This document shows positions 21,689 through 31,966 of a DNA stretch of 56,970 nucleotides, in pieces. Below the pieces are notes generated by a model. It was not told where the DNA came from, searched no databases, and saw only the letters and a program-made list of their open reading frames with translations. The stretch spans positions 2,745,001 to 2,801,970 of the forward strand of contig NZ_CP021081.1 of assembly GCF_003444775.1 (NCBI RefSeq), in the 5' to 3' direction. A program made the position numbers and the translations under genes. This DNA comes from Deinococcus ficus. GTDB lineage: Bacteria; Deinococcota; Deinococci; Deinococcales; Deinococcaceae. The stretch's first letter is position 1; each line of letters begins with the position of its first letter.

Positions 21689-22957
21689 CCCATGACCCTG
21701 ACCCCCTACACCCGGCCCCTGACCGCCGAGGACGCCGCGCACTTCCTGCGGCGCACGGCGTTCGGCGGCAACGAGGCGCAGCTCCGCGCCCTGACCGGCC
21801 AGTCCGCCCGGGCGGCGGCCCGTGACGCCCTGGCCTTCGGCCCGGCCATGAAGGCCGGCAACCCCTTTGACCCGGCGAGCGGCGCCACGCCCGGCGCGAT
21901 GCTGCAACTCACCCGCGGCGCGTGGCTGTTTGAACTGCTGTACGGCGACTTTCCGCTGCGGGAGAAGCTGACGCTGACCTGGAGCAACCATTTCGTGGTG
22001 GGCACCGACACGGTCCGCAACCACCCCAGCCTGCAGGGGTACCTGGGCGTGCTGCGCCGGCACGCGGCGACCACGGACTTCACGGCGTTCGCGCTGGACG
22101 TGTCGCGCTCGCCGGCCATGCTGCGGTACCTGGACAACGACCTGAACCGCAGGGGCAAACCGAACGAGAACTTCAGCCGGGAACTGCTGGAACTGTTCAC
22201 CACCGGCATCGGCCATTACACCGAGGAAGACGTCCGGGAGGGCGCCCGGGCACTGAGTGGCTGGACCTTCACCGGGGGCCGCGGCAACCAGCGGTACCTG
22301 GAAGAGCCGCAGTTCGTGTTCCAGGAGCGGCAGCACGACGCGGGCCGCAAGACGTACCTGGGGCAGAGCGGGAACTTCCGTCCGGAGGACGTCGTGCGCA
22401 TCGCGGCGACGCACCCGGCCACGGCCGTGTTCGTGAGCCGCAAGCTGCACCGGGCGTTCGTGGCGGACGCGCCGGACGAGACGGCCGTGCAGGGCAGCGC
22501 CGAGACATTCCGCCGCACGAACGGGAACGTCCGGGCGGTGCTGGAGGAACTGCTGAGCAGCGAGGTGTTTTACGCGTCGCGGCAGCGGATCATCCGCTCC
22601 CCGGTGGAGTACGTGGTCGCGGCGGTGCGGGCGGTGGGCCAGCCGAAGCTGGACCCGAAGCAGGTGCTGAACCTCACGCAGACCGCGGGCCGCATGGGGC
22701 AGCTGCTGCTGCAGCCGGACACCGTGGAGGGCTGGACGGGTGGGCGCGCCTGGATCAACGACAACGTGCTCCTGACCCGCATGCAGCTGGCCGCCGCCCT
22801 GACCCTGGCGAACTCGGCCCCGCCGCTGCGGGACGTGCCGGACGCCTTGGTGCTGACCGGCCGGGAGCGCGACCCGGCGCTGGCCGGGCTGGGCAAGCTG
22901 AGCGTGAAACAGCGGACGTACCTGGGCCTGATCGCCCCCGAATTCCAGCTCGCCTGA
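21686..22957 (+). CDS. DUF1800 family protein
   Basis: 423 residues spanning the DUF1800 family: [20 protein letters not shown] at the N-terminus, [50 protein letters not shown] in the middle, and [11 protein letters not shown] and the [13 protein letters not shown] segment later. DUF1800 genes are usually paired with DUF1501 genes, as here; the biochemical role is unknown. Start GTG 21686 coincides with the expected transcription start of the ECF-type promoter; ATG 21692 (two codons in) is the alternative. No signal peptide is seen, so the protein may be cytosolic. Confidence 0.88.
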   Translation: MPMTLTPYTRPLTAEDAAHFLRRTAFGGNEAQLRALTGQSARAAARDALAFGPAMKAGNPFDPASGATPGAMLQLTRGAWLFELLYGDFPLREKLTLTWSNHFVVGTDTVRNHPSLQGYLGVLRRHAATTDFTAFALDVSRSPAMLRYLDNDLNRRGKPNENFSRELLELFTTGIGHYTEEDVREGARALSGWTFTGGRGNQRYLEEPQFVFQERQHDAGRKTYLGQSGNFRPEDVVRIAATHPATAVFVSRKLHRAFVADAPDETAVQGSAETFRRTNGNVRAVLEELLSSEVFYASRQRIIRSPVEYVVAAVRAVGQPKLDPKQVLNLTQTAGRMGQLLLQPDTVEGWTGGRAWINDNVLLTRMQLAAALTLANSAPPLRDVPDALVLTGRERDPALAGLGKLSVKQRTYLGLIAPEFQLA

Positions 22958-22977
22958 CCCGGGCCAGAGGAGAACCC

Positions 22978-24207
22978 ATGACCACCCCCACGGACAGCCC
23001 GGCCCCGGCCGGTTCCGAGACGACCAGCACCACCCGCCGCGATTTCCTGAAACTGTCCGCGCTGGCGCTCGCCGCGACGAGCGGCATGCCCGGCTTCCTG
23101 GCCCGCGCGGCCGCGCAGGCGCAGGTGCAGGGCGGCGCGAAGACCCTGGTGGTCGTGCAGCTGACTGGCGGCAACGACGGCCTGAACACCCTGGTGCCGT
23201 TCACGAACGGCGCGTACTACGCGGCCCGCCCGAACATCGCCATTCCCAGGAAGGACGTGCTGGGCGTGACCGCCGACCTGGGCATGCACCCGGCGCTGCG
23301 GCCCCTGATGGGGCTGTGGGACGCCGGGCACCTCGCCTGGATGGAGAACGTGGGGTACCCCAACCCGAACCGGTCGCACTTTGCGAGCATGGCGATCTGG
23401 CACACCGCGGACCCCACGCAGGCGCAGCGGGACGGCTGGATCGGGCGCATGGCGGAGAAGATCGGGGACCCCTTCTGCGCCAGCAACCTGGGCGCGACCG
23501 GGCCGCAGGCGGTCCGCACGGCGCGCTTCGCGCTGCCCAGCATCGACAGTGTGAACGGCTTCCAGGTGAAACTGCCCGCCGGGCTGGAGGGCGCCTTCGA
23601 CGCGCTGCTGGCCGCCCCGAGGCAGGGCGAGGCGGCGTACCTGTCGCAGGCGACCCGGCAGATGATGCGCAACACGGCGCGCGTGCAGGAAAACGTGAAG
23701 AAGTACCGCGCCGGGGCCACCTACCCGGAGGGGCGGTTCGCCACGCAGCTGCGGGACGCGGCGCGGCTGATCGCGGCCGGCATCGGGCAGCGCGTGATTT
23801 ACGTGTCGCTGGGGGGCTTCGACACGCACGCCGGGCAGCGCGCCGAGCAGGACGAGCTGCTGGGCACCCTGGCCGGCGGCCTGAGCGCCTTCCACGCCGA
23901 CCTGAAGGCGCAGGGCCTGGCGGACCGCGTGATCGTGATGGGCTTTTCCGAGTTCGGGCGCCGCGTCGCGGAGAACGACAGTGCCGGCACGGACCACGGC
24001 AAGGGCAGCGTGATGTTCGCGCTGGGCGAAGGGGTCAGGGGCGGCGTGCACGGCAGCAGTCCGGACCTGGAGACCCTGTCGGACGGGGACATCATCTACC
24101 GGCAGGACTTCCGCGGGGTGTACGCCGAGGCGCTGGAACGTTGGCTGGGCCTCAACGCCCGCGAGATTCTGGGCAGCGAGTTCACGGGGCCGCGGTGGGT
24201 GGCGTGA
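22978..24207 (+). CDS. DUF1501 family protein, Tat-exported
   Basis: 409 residues. Twin-arginine signal [19 protein letters not shown], cleavage near residue 47. Mature domain is the DUF1501 alkaline-phosphatase-superfamily-like fold: [42 protein letters not shown], and the [28 protein letters not shown] segment. Tat export implies folding in the cytoplasm, often with a metal or cofactor. It follows DUF1800 by 20 bases (GAGGAGAA Shine-Dalgarno) and overlaps the cytochrome gene (GTGA). Function unknown. Confidence 0.9.
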   Translation: MTTPTDSPAPAGSETTSTTRRDFLKLSALALAATSGMPGFLARAAAQAQVQGGAKTLVVVQLTGGNDGLNTLVPFTNGAYYAARPNIAIPRKDVLGVTADLGMHPALRPLMGLWDAGHLAWMENVGYPNPNRSHFASMAIWHTADPTQAQRDGWIGRMAEKIGDPFCASNLGATGPQAVRTARFALPSIDSVNGFQVKLPAGLEGAFDALLAAPRQGEAAYLSQATRQMMRNTARVQENVKKYRAGATYPEGRFATQLRDAARLIAAGIGQRVIYVSLGGFDTHAGQRAEQDELLGTLAGGLSAFHADLKAQGLADRVIVMGFSEFGRRVAENDSAGTDHGKGSVMFALGEGVRGGVHGSSPDLETLSDGDIIYRQDFRGVYAEALERWLGLNAREILGSEFTGPRWVA

Positions 24208-24659
24208 GGCCGCGCGCGGCCCTGGCGCTGCTGGCCCTGGCCGGGGCGGGCGCGGCGCTGGCCCTGCCGGGCTTCCGCCTGACCGCCATCCAGCAGTTTC
24301 ACTACGACCAGGGCAACCCGCTGTGGGAGTACGACCGGAAGGTCATGTCGTGCGCGTACTGCCACGTGAAGGAGTCCGGTGGGGCACCCTGGAACGCGTT
24401 CGGGCAGGCGCTGCAGCAGCAGTTCCGGGCGGACGCCGCCGCCGTGCGGAAGAACAAGTTTCCGGCCGTGCTGTATGACCGCCTGAAGCTCATGCAGGAC
24501 GCCGACGGGGACGGGTACGCGGACGCGCTGGAGGTGTACGCCCGGACGCTGCCGGGCGATCCGGCCAGCAAACCCGGCAAACCGGTCGCGGAGCTGGAGA
24601 AGGCCTTCACCGCGGCGGGCGGCGTGGCCCAGTACGCGCCGAAGGTGAAAAAGCCCTAG
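24204..24659 (+). CDS. Exported monoheme cytochrome c-like protein with EF-hand-like loop
   Basis: 151 residues with a Sec signal ([19 protein letters not shown]). A single heme-binding motif SCAYCHV (Cys50, Cys53, His54) follows a short lead. The C-terminal half contains [18 protein letters not shown], an EF-hand/dockerin-like Asp loop. The start GTG 24204 overlaps the DUF1501 stop (GTGA), so it belongs to the DUF1800-DUF1501 operon and probably transfers electrons for the same outside-membrane system (inference). Its TAG overlaps the stop of the convergent GNAT gene. Confidence 0.8.
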   Translation: MRPRAALALLALAGAGAALALPGFRLTAIQQFHYDQGNPLWEYDRKVMSCAYCHVKESGGAPWNAFGQALQQQFRADAAAVRKNKFPAVLYDRLKLMQDADGDGYADALEVYARTLPGDPASKPGKPVAELEKAFTAAGGVAQYAPKVKKP

Positions 24660-25585
24660 CGCAGCCGGCGTTCCCAGGTGATCCACATGGGTTCGGTGCG
24701 GTAACCCAGGCAGGTGTTCACGCGCAGCATGGGCAGGTTCAGGACGGTGCCGCCCGTGCCGGCGCGCGTGTACCCGCTGTCCTGGGCCCAGGCAAGCGCG
24801 CGGGCCTTTACCAGCGTGGCGAGCCCCCGGCCGCGGTGAGCGGGGTGGGTGGTGGTCAGGTCGCTGGACACCTCCCGCGCCTTCTGGAGGGGCCGGCCAT
24901 CCGGCAGGGTCAGGCGGGTCAGGGCGACCAGTTCACCCCGGAAACGGACGACGAACACAGCCTCCTCGCGCGTCATCACGGCCTGCATGGCCTCACGCGT
25001 CAGGGGGGCGGCCGTGGTGGTGGGGTTGGAGGGGATGTCGCGTTCTCCCTGCCGTTGCAGGGCGTACAGCGCGGCCCACTCGGCGTCCGGGGCGTCACTC
25101 GGCCAGCGCTCCACCTCGTAGCCCTGCAGGTACAGGCGTTCTTCCAGCGGCTGGAAGGCCGCGAAGTCGAAGGTGCTCAGGTCCAGGTGGGCGCCCCAGG
25201 ACTGCCAGGCGTTCCGGAACCCGGCCGACTGGAAGAGCTGCGTCTGTTCGGTGAAGTCCTCGCGGGTGACGCCCAGCAGCCGCGTGAAGCCGGTGGGCAG
25301 GTCGGCCAGCAGGGCCAGGTACAGGGGCGTGAAGGCCGCGCCGTCTCCGGCGAGGTTCAGGCGCAGGGCGTCCGGGGCGCTGTCCCCGAAGGGGTGCAGG
25401 CTGGCGGTGGCCGTGACCTCTCCGATGCCGTTCAGGGCGACGAGGTGCCGGCGCTGCGGGTCGGGGTTTTCCCGGAAGTGGTCGGCGGCGTAGGTCCACA
25501 GGCCGCGGGTGCTGCGGGTGTGGAGGTTGGCGACGGCTGCGGCGTCGGCGTTCTGGAAGGGGCGCAGGGTGAAGGGGTGGGCCAT
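24656..25585 (-). CDS. Two-domain GNAT acetyltransferase
   Basis: 309 residues: an N-terminal degenerate GNAT half (FTLRPFQNADAAAVANLHTRS) and a C-terminal active half with the acetyl-CoA loop HPAHRGRGLATLVKARALAWA and NLPMLRVNTCLGYRTEPMW. Long double-GNAT proteins with this end (INxxLGYR) modify small molecules or peptides such as mycothiol-like thiols or antibiotics; the substrate is not known. It converges on the cytochrome gene with overlapping stop codons (CTAG). ATG at 25585 is preceded by no clear Shine-Dalgarno or TANNNT. Confidence 0.85.
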   Translation of the reverse strand: MAHPFTLRPFQNADAAAVANLHTRSTRGLWTYAADHFRENPDPQRRHLVALNGIGEVTATASLHPFGDSAPDALRLNLAGDGAAFTPLYLALLADLPTGFTRLLGVTREDFTEQTQLFQSAGFRNAWQSWGAHLDLSTFDFAAFQPLEERLYLQGYEVERWPSDAPDAEWAALYALQRQGERDIPSNPTTTAAPLTREAMQAVMTREEAVFVVRFRGELVALTRLTLPDGRPLQKAREVSSDLTTTHPAHRGRGLATLVKARALAWAQDSGYTRAGTGGTVLNLPMLRVNTCLGYRTEPMWITWERRLR

Positions 25586-25747
25586 GCCTGCATGGTCGGG
25601 CAGTGGAGGCCCGAGAGCGAATTTGCGCCGTAGGCCAGATGGCGGAGGCGGTGCATATGCAAGCGGGCCCGGCAGGCTTCCCGCGTGACTGGGCGTGCAT
25701 GGGGGCCGAGGATGCAATTCAGAGGTGGCGCACATTCACAGAAGCCT

Positions 25748-25776
25748 TGACAGAATTACGCACGGGGCGTATTCTG
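25748..25776 (+). promoter_or_regulatory. Sigma-70-type promoter for gntR
   Basis: Perfect -35 TTGACA (25748-25753), 17-base spacer, -10 TATTCT (25771-25776). Nearest downstream gene on this strand is gntR at 25949. Confidence 0.7.
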
Positions 25777-25934
25777 TTCTTACCGGAATGGAAGTGCCGT
25801 GAGTGCGCTTGTTCACCTGCCCGGACGTGGAGCCCCCAACCGCTCCGAACCCGCAGAAGACCGCGCCCCCGCCCCTCCGTAGCGAGTGAGGCGGGGGACG
25901 CGTGTGTCCCGCTTGACAGCCCCCCGGCCCGGCA

Positions 25935-25948
25935 GGAATCGTGATTCC
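25935..25948. promoter_or_regulatory. Palindrome abutting the gntR start codon
   Basis: GGAATC-GT-GATTCC, a perfect 6+2+6 inverted repeat ending at the base before the gntR ATG. It also contains the AGGA ribosome-binding element (25934-25937). Possible autoregulatory operator or translational control element. Confidence 0.4.
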
Positions 25949-26380
25949 ATGACTGCCCCCGACCGCGAGAGCGCCCTGCTGGACCGCATGCGCACGCACC
26001 TGAGCACGCCCGGCGCCGCGCCCACCTACGTGCGGCTTCAGGAGGCCGTGCAGGGCGCCCTGAGCGCCGGAGTCCTGCGCCCCGGCGACGCGCTGCCCAC
26101 CGTGCGGGCGGTGGCCTCAGCGCTGAAGCTGGCGCCGAACACCGTGGCCAAGGCGTACGCCGCCCTGGCCCGCCAGGGCCTGACCGAGAACCGGGCCGGG
26201 GCGGGCACCAGCGTGGCCGCCGGGGCCTGGGCGGGCCAGCTGGGACAGCAGGAGGCGCTGCGGGCCTTCCGGGCGCTGGTGCAGGAACTGCGGGCGGCGG
26301 GCCTGAAGCTGGACGACGCGCGGCGCGTGCTGGACGAACTGGAAGGCGAGCCGGAGGCCACCCGCGCTTTAAGTGTATGA
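25949..26380 (+). CDS. GntR-family regulator, YtrA-like short form
   Basis: 143 residues: a GntR winged helix (YVRLQEAVQGALSAGVLRPGDALPTVRAVASALKLAPNTVAKAYAALARQGLTENRAGAGTSV) and a short ~45-residue helical C-terminus instead of a full ligand-binding domain, as in the YtrA subfamily. It sits immediately upstream of transketolase, and an AGTGT-N7-ACACT inverted repeat lies over its own last codons, where the tkt promoter is. YtrA is reported to bind AGTGTA-containing sites, so control of tkt is plausible but inferred. Confidence 0.85.
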   Translation: MTAPDRESALLDRMRTHLSTPGAAPTYVRLQEAVQGALSAGVLRPGDALPTVRAVASALKLAPNTVAKAYAALARQGLTENRAGAGTSVAAGAWAGQLGQQEALRAFRALVQELRAAGLKLDDARRVLDELEGEPEATRALSV

Positions 26381-26408
26381 ACCACACTAACGCGCTTCGG
26401 GGTAGCAT
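26372..26408 (+). promoter_or_regulatory. tkt promoter with operator-like inverted repeat
   Basis: AGTGT-N7-ACACT (26372-26388) lies in the -35 zone and TAGCAT (26403-26408) is a TANNNT -10 seven bases before the tkt ATG at 26416. The inverted repeat overlaps the end of gntR. Confidence 0.5.
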
Positions 26409-26415
26409 GTCAGGC

Positions 26416-28383
<1,968 letters not shown>

Positions 28384-28397
28384 CCCCGCGTTCCGGA

Positions 28398-28428
28398 GGC
28401 CGCCCGCCAGCACGGCCGGGCGGCCTTC
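28398..28428 (+). terminator. Terminator of tkt
   Basis: GGCCGCCCG/CGGGCGGCC 9-bp stem (28398-28406, 28417-28425), ten-base loop, followed by TTC; 15 bases past the tkt stop. Confidence 0.65.
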
Positions 28429-28483
28429 ACCACATGCCCGCCTCTTCCCCCATCTCACGCGGGGCGGGTATCGTGGGCAGGAT

Positions 28484-29209
28484 ATGCACGCGCCGGACCC
28501 CGCCCATCCCCCCCGCCCCGCCCCCGACGCCCCGCCGCAGCGGGGCCTGCTGATCGTGATGACCGGGGCGTCCGGGGTGGGCAAGGGCACCCTGCGCGAG
28601 CAGTGGCTCAAGAACCAGGACGTGTTCTACAGCACCTCCTGGACCACCCGTCCCCCGCGCCCCGGCGAGCGGGACGGCGTGGACTACGTGTTCGTGAGCC
28701 CCGAACGCTTCGAGGAGAAGGTCAGCCAGGGCGGCTTCCTGGAGCACGCCAGTTTCGTCGGGAACCACTACGGCACGCCGATCGAACCGATCGAGGCGGC
28801 CCTCGCCCGCGGGCAGGACGTGATCCTGGAAATTGAGGTGGAGGGCGCCATGCAGGTCCGCGACCGGATGGGCGAGGAGGCCGTGCTGGTGTTCATCATG
28901 CCGCCCAGCCTCACCGAGCTGCGCCGCCGCCTGGAGGGCCGCGCCACCGAGACGCCCGAACGCATCGAGAAGCGCCTGGCGCGCGCCCGCGAGGAGATCA
29001 TGCACGCGCACGCCTTCCGATACGTGGTCGTGAACGACGACCTGGAGCGCGCCGTGCGTGAACTGCTGGACGTGCAGGCCGCCGAGCGCGTCATGGGCCG
29101 CCCCCGCGACACCTGGACCGGGGACGACCGCGCCGTGCTGGCCCGCGTGGCGGACGTGCGCAGCGACCACCTCAGCACCGACGACCTGGAGCGCGTCGTC
29201 AACAGCTGA
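28484..29209 (+). CDS. gmk: Guanylate kinase
   Basis: Phosphorylates GMP to GDP. 241 residues: a 20-residue Pro/Ala-rich N-terminal extension, then the P-loop MTGASGVGKGTL, STSWTTRPPRPGERDGVDYVFVS (GMP binding) and EIEVEGAMQVRDRM. The C-terminal ~25 residues beyond the family core are also extra. The ATG follows a TATCGT hexamer by nine bases, so the leader is short or absent. The second ATG within the P-loop segment is too late to be the start. Confidence 0.95.
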   Translation: MHAPDPAHPPRPAPDAPPQRGLLIVMTGASGVGKGTLREQWLKNQDVFYSTSWTTRPPRPGERDGVDYVFVSPERFEEKVSQGGFLEHASFVGNHYGTPIEPIEAALARGQDVILEIEVEGAMQVRDRMGEEAVLVFIMPPSLTELRRRLEGRATETPERIEKRLARAREEIMHAHAFRYVVVNDDLERAVRELLDVQAAERVMGRPRDTWTGDDRAVLARVADVRSDHLSTDDLERVVNS

Positions 29210-29284
29210 CCCAGGCTTGCGGGCGCAACGCCGCATGAAGGCCGGCCGGGGCCGCCAACCACGCCCGGCCGTTAAGCTGCGGGC

Positions 29285-29815
29285 ATGCCGCTGGAACTCG
29301 TGCAGGGGGACATCGCCGCGCAGATCACCTGCGCGGTCGTCACGGCCGCCAACAAGGAACTGATGGGTGGGGGCGGGGTGGACGGCGTGATTCACCGCGC
29401 CGCCGGCCCGGACCTGCTGCGCGCCATCCGCGCGATCGGCGGCACCCCGACCGGCACGGCCGTGATCACCCCCGCCTTCAATCTGACCGGGCAGGGCGTG
29501 CAGCACGTGATTCATGCGGTCGGCCCGGTCTGGCGGGGCGGGCAGGCCGGGGAGGCGGCGCTGCTGGCCGGCGCGTACCGCCGCAGCCTGGAACTGGCCG
29601 TGGAGCACGGCTGCACGTCCGTGGCGTTCCCAGCCATCAGCACCGGCGTGTACGGCTACCCCCTGGACCGCGCGGCGGACGTGGCCCTGCGGGAGATCCG
29701 GGGGTTTCTCCAGGCTCACCCGGCGCTGCACGTGAGGTTCGTCCTGTACGACGCGGACAGCCTGCACGTGGTGCAGCGGACGCTGGCCCGCCTGGAGCGG
29801 GAAGCCGGCGCATAG
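29285..29815 (+). CDS. Macrodomain protein (ADP-ribose/O-acetyl-ADP-ribose hydrolase-like)
   Basis: 176 residues forming one macrodomain: [41 protein letters not shown], the [12 protein letters not shown] strand and the [24 protein letters not shown] loop, as in YmdB-type deacetylases. These remove ADP-ribose or deacetylate O-acetyl-ADP-ribose. The ATG has TAAGCT (29273-29278) six bases upstream, so it is probably leaderless and independently transcribed from gmk. Confidence 0.93.
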   Translation: MPLELVQGDIAAQITCAVVTAANKELMGGGGVDGVIHRAAGPDLLRAIRAIGGTPTGTAVITPAFNLTGQGVQHVIHAVGPVWRGGQAGEAALLAGAYRRSLELAVEHGCTSVAFPAISTGVYGYPLDRAADVALREIRGFLQAHPALHVRFVLYDADSLHVVQRTLARLEREAGA

Positions 29816-29817
29816 CC

Positions 29818-29846
29818 TTGACGCGGCGTGAATACTGCGCTATCTT
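29818..29846 (+). promoter_or_regulatory. Promoter immediately upstream of a terminator
   Basis: TTGACG (29818-29823), 17-base spacer, TATCTT (29841-29846). A terminator hairpin starts 12 bases downstream of the -10, so any transcript would be about 25 bases long. The next gene has its own -10 further down. Confidence 0.5.
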
Positions 29847-29857
29847 TTTCCCTATCA

Positions 29858-29880
29858 GCGCCCAGGTGGCGCGTTTTTTA
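29858..29880 (+). terminator. Rho-independent terminator after the macrodomain gene
   Basis: GCGCC-CAGGT-GGCGC (29858-29872) followed by GTTTTTTA (29873-29880). Strong U-tract; 43 bases past the macrodomain stop. Confidence 0.82.
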
Positions 29881-29916
29881 TTGCCTGCCCGGGCGCCCGG
29901 CCGTGTACCCTGCGGC

Positions 29917-30774
29917 ATGCCCCCCTCCCCCCTGAAAAGCGCCGCGTGGCTCACCGAGCACCTGAACGACCCGCAACTGCGCGTCCTGGACTGCCGCTAC
30001 GCCCTGAGCGACCCGCTGGTGGGCCGCATCGCGTACCTCTCGGGCCACGTGCCGGGCGCCGTGTACGCCGACCTGGAAACCGACCTGAGCGGCCCCGTGC
30101 AGCCCGGCGGGGCCGGAGGCCGCCACCCCCTCCCCGACCCGGAAGCCCTGGCCGCGTGGCTGGGCCAAGCGGGCATCCGCAACGACAGCGTGGTCGTCTG
30201 CTACGACGATCCCAGCACCGGCCAGGGCTTCTACGCCTCACGGGCGTGGTGGCTGCTGCGCTGGCTCGGCCACCGCGACGTGTTCGTCCTCGACGGCGGC
30301 TGGCCCGCCTACCTTGCCGCCGGCGGGCCCGTCAGCACCGACGACCCCGCCCCCGTCCCCACCACCTTCACCCCGGACGTGCAGCCCGGCATGGTCGCCA
30401 CCACGCAGGACGTCGCCACCCGCCCCCCCGGCACCCTCCTGATTGACGCACGCGCCCCGGAACGCTACCGCGGCGACACGGAACCCCTGGACCGCAAGGC
30501 CGGGCACATCCCCGGCGCGGTCAACCGGCCCTTCAGCGCGGCGCTGCACCCTGACGGCACCTACCGCCCCGGCCCGGAACAGGCTGAGCGACTGGCCGCC
30601 GGGGACGCCCCTACCATCGCCTACTGCGGCAGCGGTGTGAGCGCCACCCCGAACCTCCTTGCGCGGGAGCTGGCCGGTGTGCCCCTCGGGCCGGACAACC
30701 GTCTGTACGCCGGCTCATGGAGCGATTGGGTCAGCGACGACGCCCGCCCCGTCCAGACCGGAGAAACGGCCTAG
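29917..30774 (+). CDS. sseA: Thiosulfate/3-mercaptopyruvate sulfurtransferase (tandem rhodanese)
   Basis: 285 residues with two rhodanese domains. The N-terminal, inactive one ([27 protein letters not shown]) precedes the C-terminal active one with [32 protein letters not shown] and the catalytic Cys237 in AYCGSGVSA. Transfers sulfane sulfur from thiosulfate or 3-mercaptopyruvate. The ATG follows TACCCT (29906-29911) by five bases, so the mRNA is likely leaderless and 33 upstream in-frame codons are excluded. Confidence 0.93.
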   Translation: MPPSPLKSAAWLTEHLNDPQLRVLDCRYALSDPLVGRIAYLSGHVPGAVYADLETDLSGPVQPGGAGGRHPLPDPEALAAWLGQAGIRNDSVVVCYDDPSTGQGFYASRAWWLLRWLGHRDVFVLDGGWPAYLAAGGPVSTDDPAPVPTTFTPDVQPGMVATTQDVATRPPGTLLIDARAPERYRGDTEPLDRKAGHIPGAVNRPFSAALHPDGTYRPGPEQAERLAAGDAPTIAYCGSGVSATPNLLARELAGVPLGPDNRLYAGSWSDWVSDDARPVQTGETA

Positions 30775-30786
30775 GCACATTTCCGC

Positions 30787-30815
30787 ATGACTTGAGAAAA
30801 AGATGAGCGTAGGCT
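30787..30815 (+). promoter_or_regulatory. Promoter of the lipoprotein pair
   Basis: ATGACT (-35, 30787-30792), 17-base spacer, TAGGCT (-10, 30810-30815), seven bases, then the ATG at 30823. Leaderless layout. Confidence 0.5.
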
Positions 30816-30822
30816 GAAGGGC

Positions 30823-31293
30823 ATGAAGAAGCTTCTGCTCCTGCCCACGCTGCTCCTCGCCTCCTGCTCCATGTCAGGCCCCACTGCCCCCTTCAAAGCC
30901 GGGGATGCCTTCATCGTGTCCGGCCGGACCAAGGATGGAGTGAACACGAACTTCACGGCCGTGCTGCGCGACAACGGGAAATTTGAGGACAACTACTGGC
31001 AGTACGACGCCGACGGCAGCAGTACCGACAGCGCGCTCCTTGTCGCCAAATCCAGCCAGGACTACGTTTACGCCAAGGATTATTTCGAGAGCGCCGACGG
31101 GAAGACGGACATGATCGTCGGGTGCTACGCCTACCCCGGCGGACCCGGCTGGAAGCAGGCCAACGGCTTCCTGATCCGGGAGACGCGCGCGGACTACGAC
31201 GCCTTCTGGAAACGGATCAGTGGCATGAACGTCAACGACCTGCGCTTCGAGCTGAGCAAGACGGCCGGCGACTGCATGATCACCCGCAAGTAA
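30823..31293 (+). CDS. Small lipoprotein, first of a tandem pair
   Basis: 156 residues with a lipoprotein signal peptide (MKKLLLLPTLLLASCS, lipobox LLASC, Cys15). Mature protein opens PTAPFKAGDAFIVSGRTKDGVN and ends with a Cys (AGDCMITRK). The protein at 31326 shares the signal peptide, PFKxG, K-x-G-V, GKYED/GKFED and the Cys-terminal motif, so they are paralogues. Envelope function unknown. Leaderless start seven bases after TAGGCT. Confidence 0.85.
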   Translation: MKKLLLLPTLLLASCSMSGPTAPFKAGDAFIVSGRTKDGVNTNFTAVLRDNGKFEDNYWQYDADGSSTDSALLVAKSSQDYVYAKDYFESADGKTDMIVGCYAYPGGPGWKQANGFLIRETRADYDAFWKRISGMNVNDLRFELSKTAGDCMITRK

Positions 31294-31325
31294 GCCTCCG
31301 CCCATCGCTCTCCAAGGTGGAACCT

Positions 31326-31835
31326 ATGAAAAAACTCCTGTTCCTGCCGCTTCTCCTCCTCGCGTCCTGCTCGGTGACGCCCCCCCAGCCGCCCTTCAAG
31401 GTGGGGGAAACCCTGCGGATGGACGGCACCACGAAAGCAGGGGTCAAGGTCAGTCAGACCTACCCGCTGCGCACCGAAGGAAAGTACGAGGACGGTGAAT
31501 GGGCGTACCGGTTCATGAGCACCGGGTCGAGTGCACTGGAGGGAACGTCAGCGCTGTCCCTGGCGCTGGGCGAAGTGATCGTCGATCAGGGCGGGGACTA
31601 CGTGATCAGCGTGCAGAGTTCCTTCGAGTCCGTGGCAGGCACTTCGAACAGCATGAAAACCTACTGCATCGCGTACCCGGACTCCCGCGCCTGGCGTTCC
31701 GCCGACGGGTTCCTGGTGCACGACACGCTGGACAAGGTGAAGGCGTTCGAAGCGCAGCTTGAACAGCTTACCACCGAGGCCGCGGCACGCCGCCTGCTGT
31801 CGGATGCCGGCACCTGCACCCTGACCCGGCAGTAA
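31326..31835 (+). CDS. Small lipoprotein, second of a tandem pair
   Basis: 169 residues with lipobox LLLASCS (Cys16). The mature part parallels the preceding lipoprotein (PPFKVGETLRMDGTTKAGVKV, GKYEDGEWAYRF, YCIAYPDSRAWRSADGFLVHDT, GTCTLTRQ). The ATG has AAGGTGG as Shine-Dalgarno, so unlike the first copy it relies on a leader, consistent with co-transcription from the first gene's promoter. Function unknown; probably a duplicated surface protein. Confidence 0.85.
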   Translation: MKKLLFLPLLLLASCSVTPPQPPFKVGETLRMDGTTKAGVKVSQTYPLRTEGKYEDGEWAYRFMSTGSSALEGTSALSLALGEVIVDQGGDYVISVQSSFESVAGTSNSMKTYCIAYPDSRAWRSADGFLVHDTLDKVKAFEAQLEQLTTEAAARRLLSDAGTCTLTRQ

Positions 31836-31855
31836 ACGCAGGAGCGACCCCTTGA

Positions 31856-31908
31856 ACCGCCACCCCGCCGTACGCGCGAGGTGGCGGTCGCCTTGTCTCT
31901 TTTCCTGC
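31856..31908 (+). terminator. Terminator of the lipoprotein pair
   Basis: ACCGCCACC/GGTGGCGGT 9-bp stem (31856-31864 and 31880-31888) followed by CGCCTTGTCTCTTTT. Confidence 0.55.
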
Positions 31909-31966
31909 CCGGCGCTTCCAGGCTGTGGCCTACATCATCACGCTCCAGCCTTGTGGCCGCACAACA

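Larger units (their letters stand above)
25586..25948. other. Intergenic region between GNAT and gntR (363 bases)
   Basis: No gene is supported. It holds a TGCATATGCA palindrome (25652-25661), a strong sigma-70-type promoter pointing to gntR (25748-25776), a GC-rich stem-like pair (CCCCCGCC...GGCGGGGG, about 25864-25900) and a palindrome abutting the gntR start. The implied ~165-base gntR leader is unusually long for this genome. Confidence 0.6.

Noticed and set aside
26377..26415. Upstream ATG starts for transketolase (26377 and 26407)
   Set aside because: The TAGCAT -10 seven bases before 26416 and the family N-terminus fit the inner ATG better.
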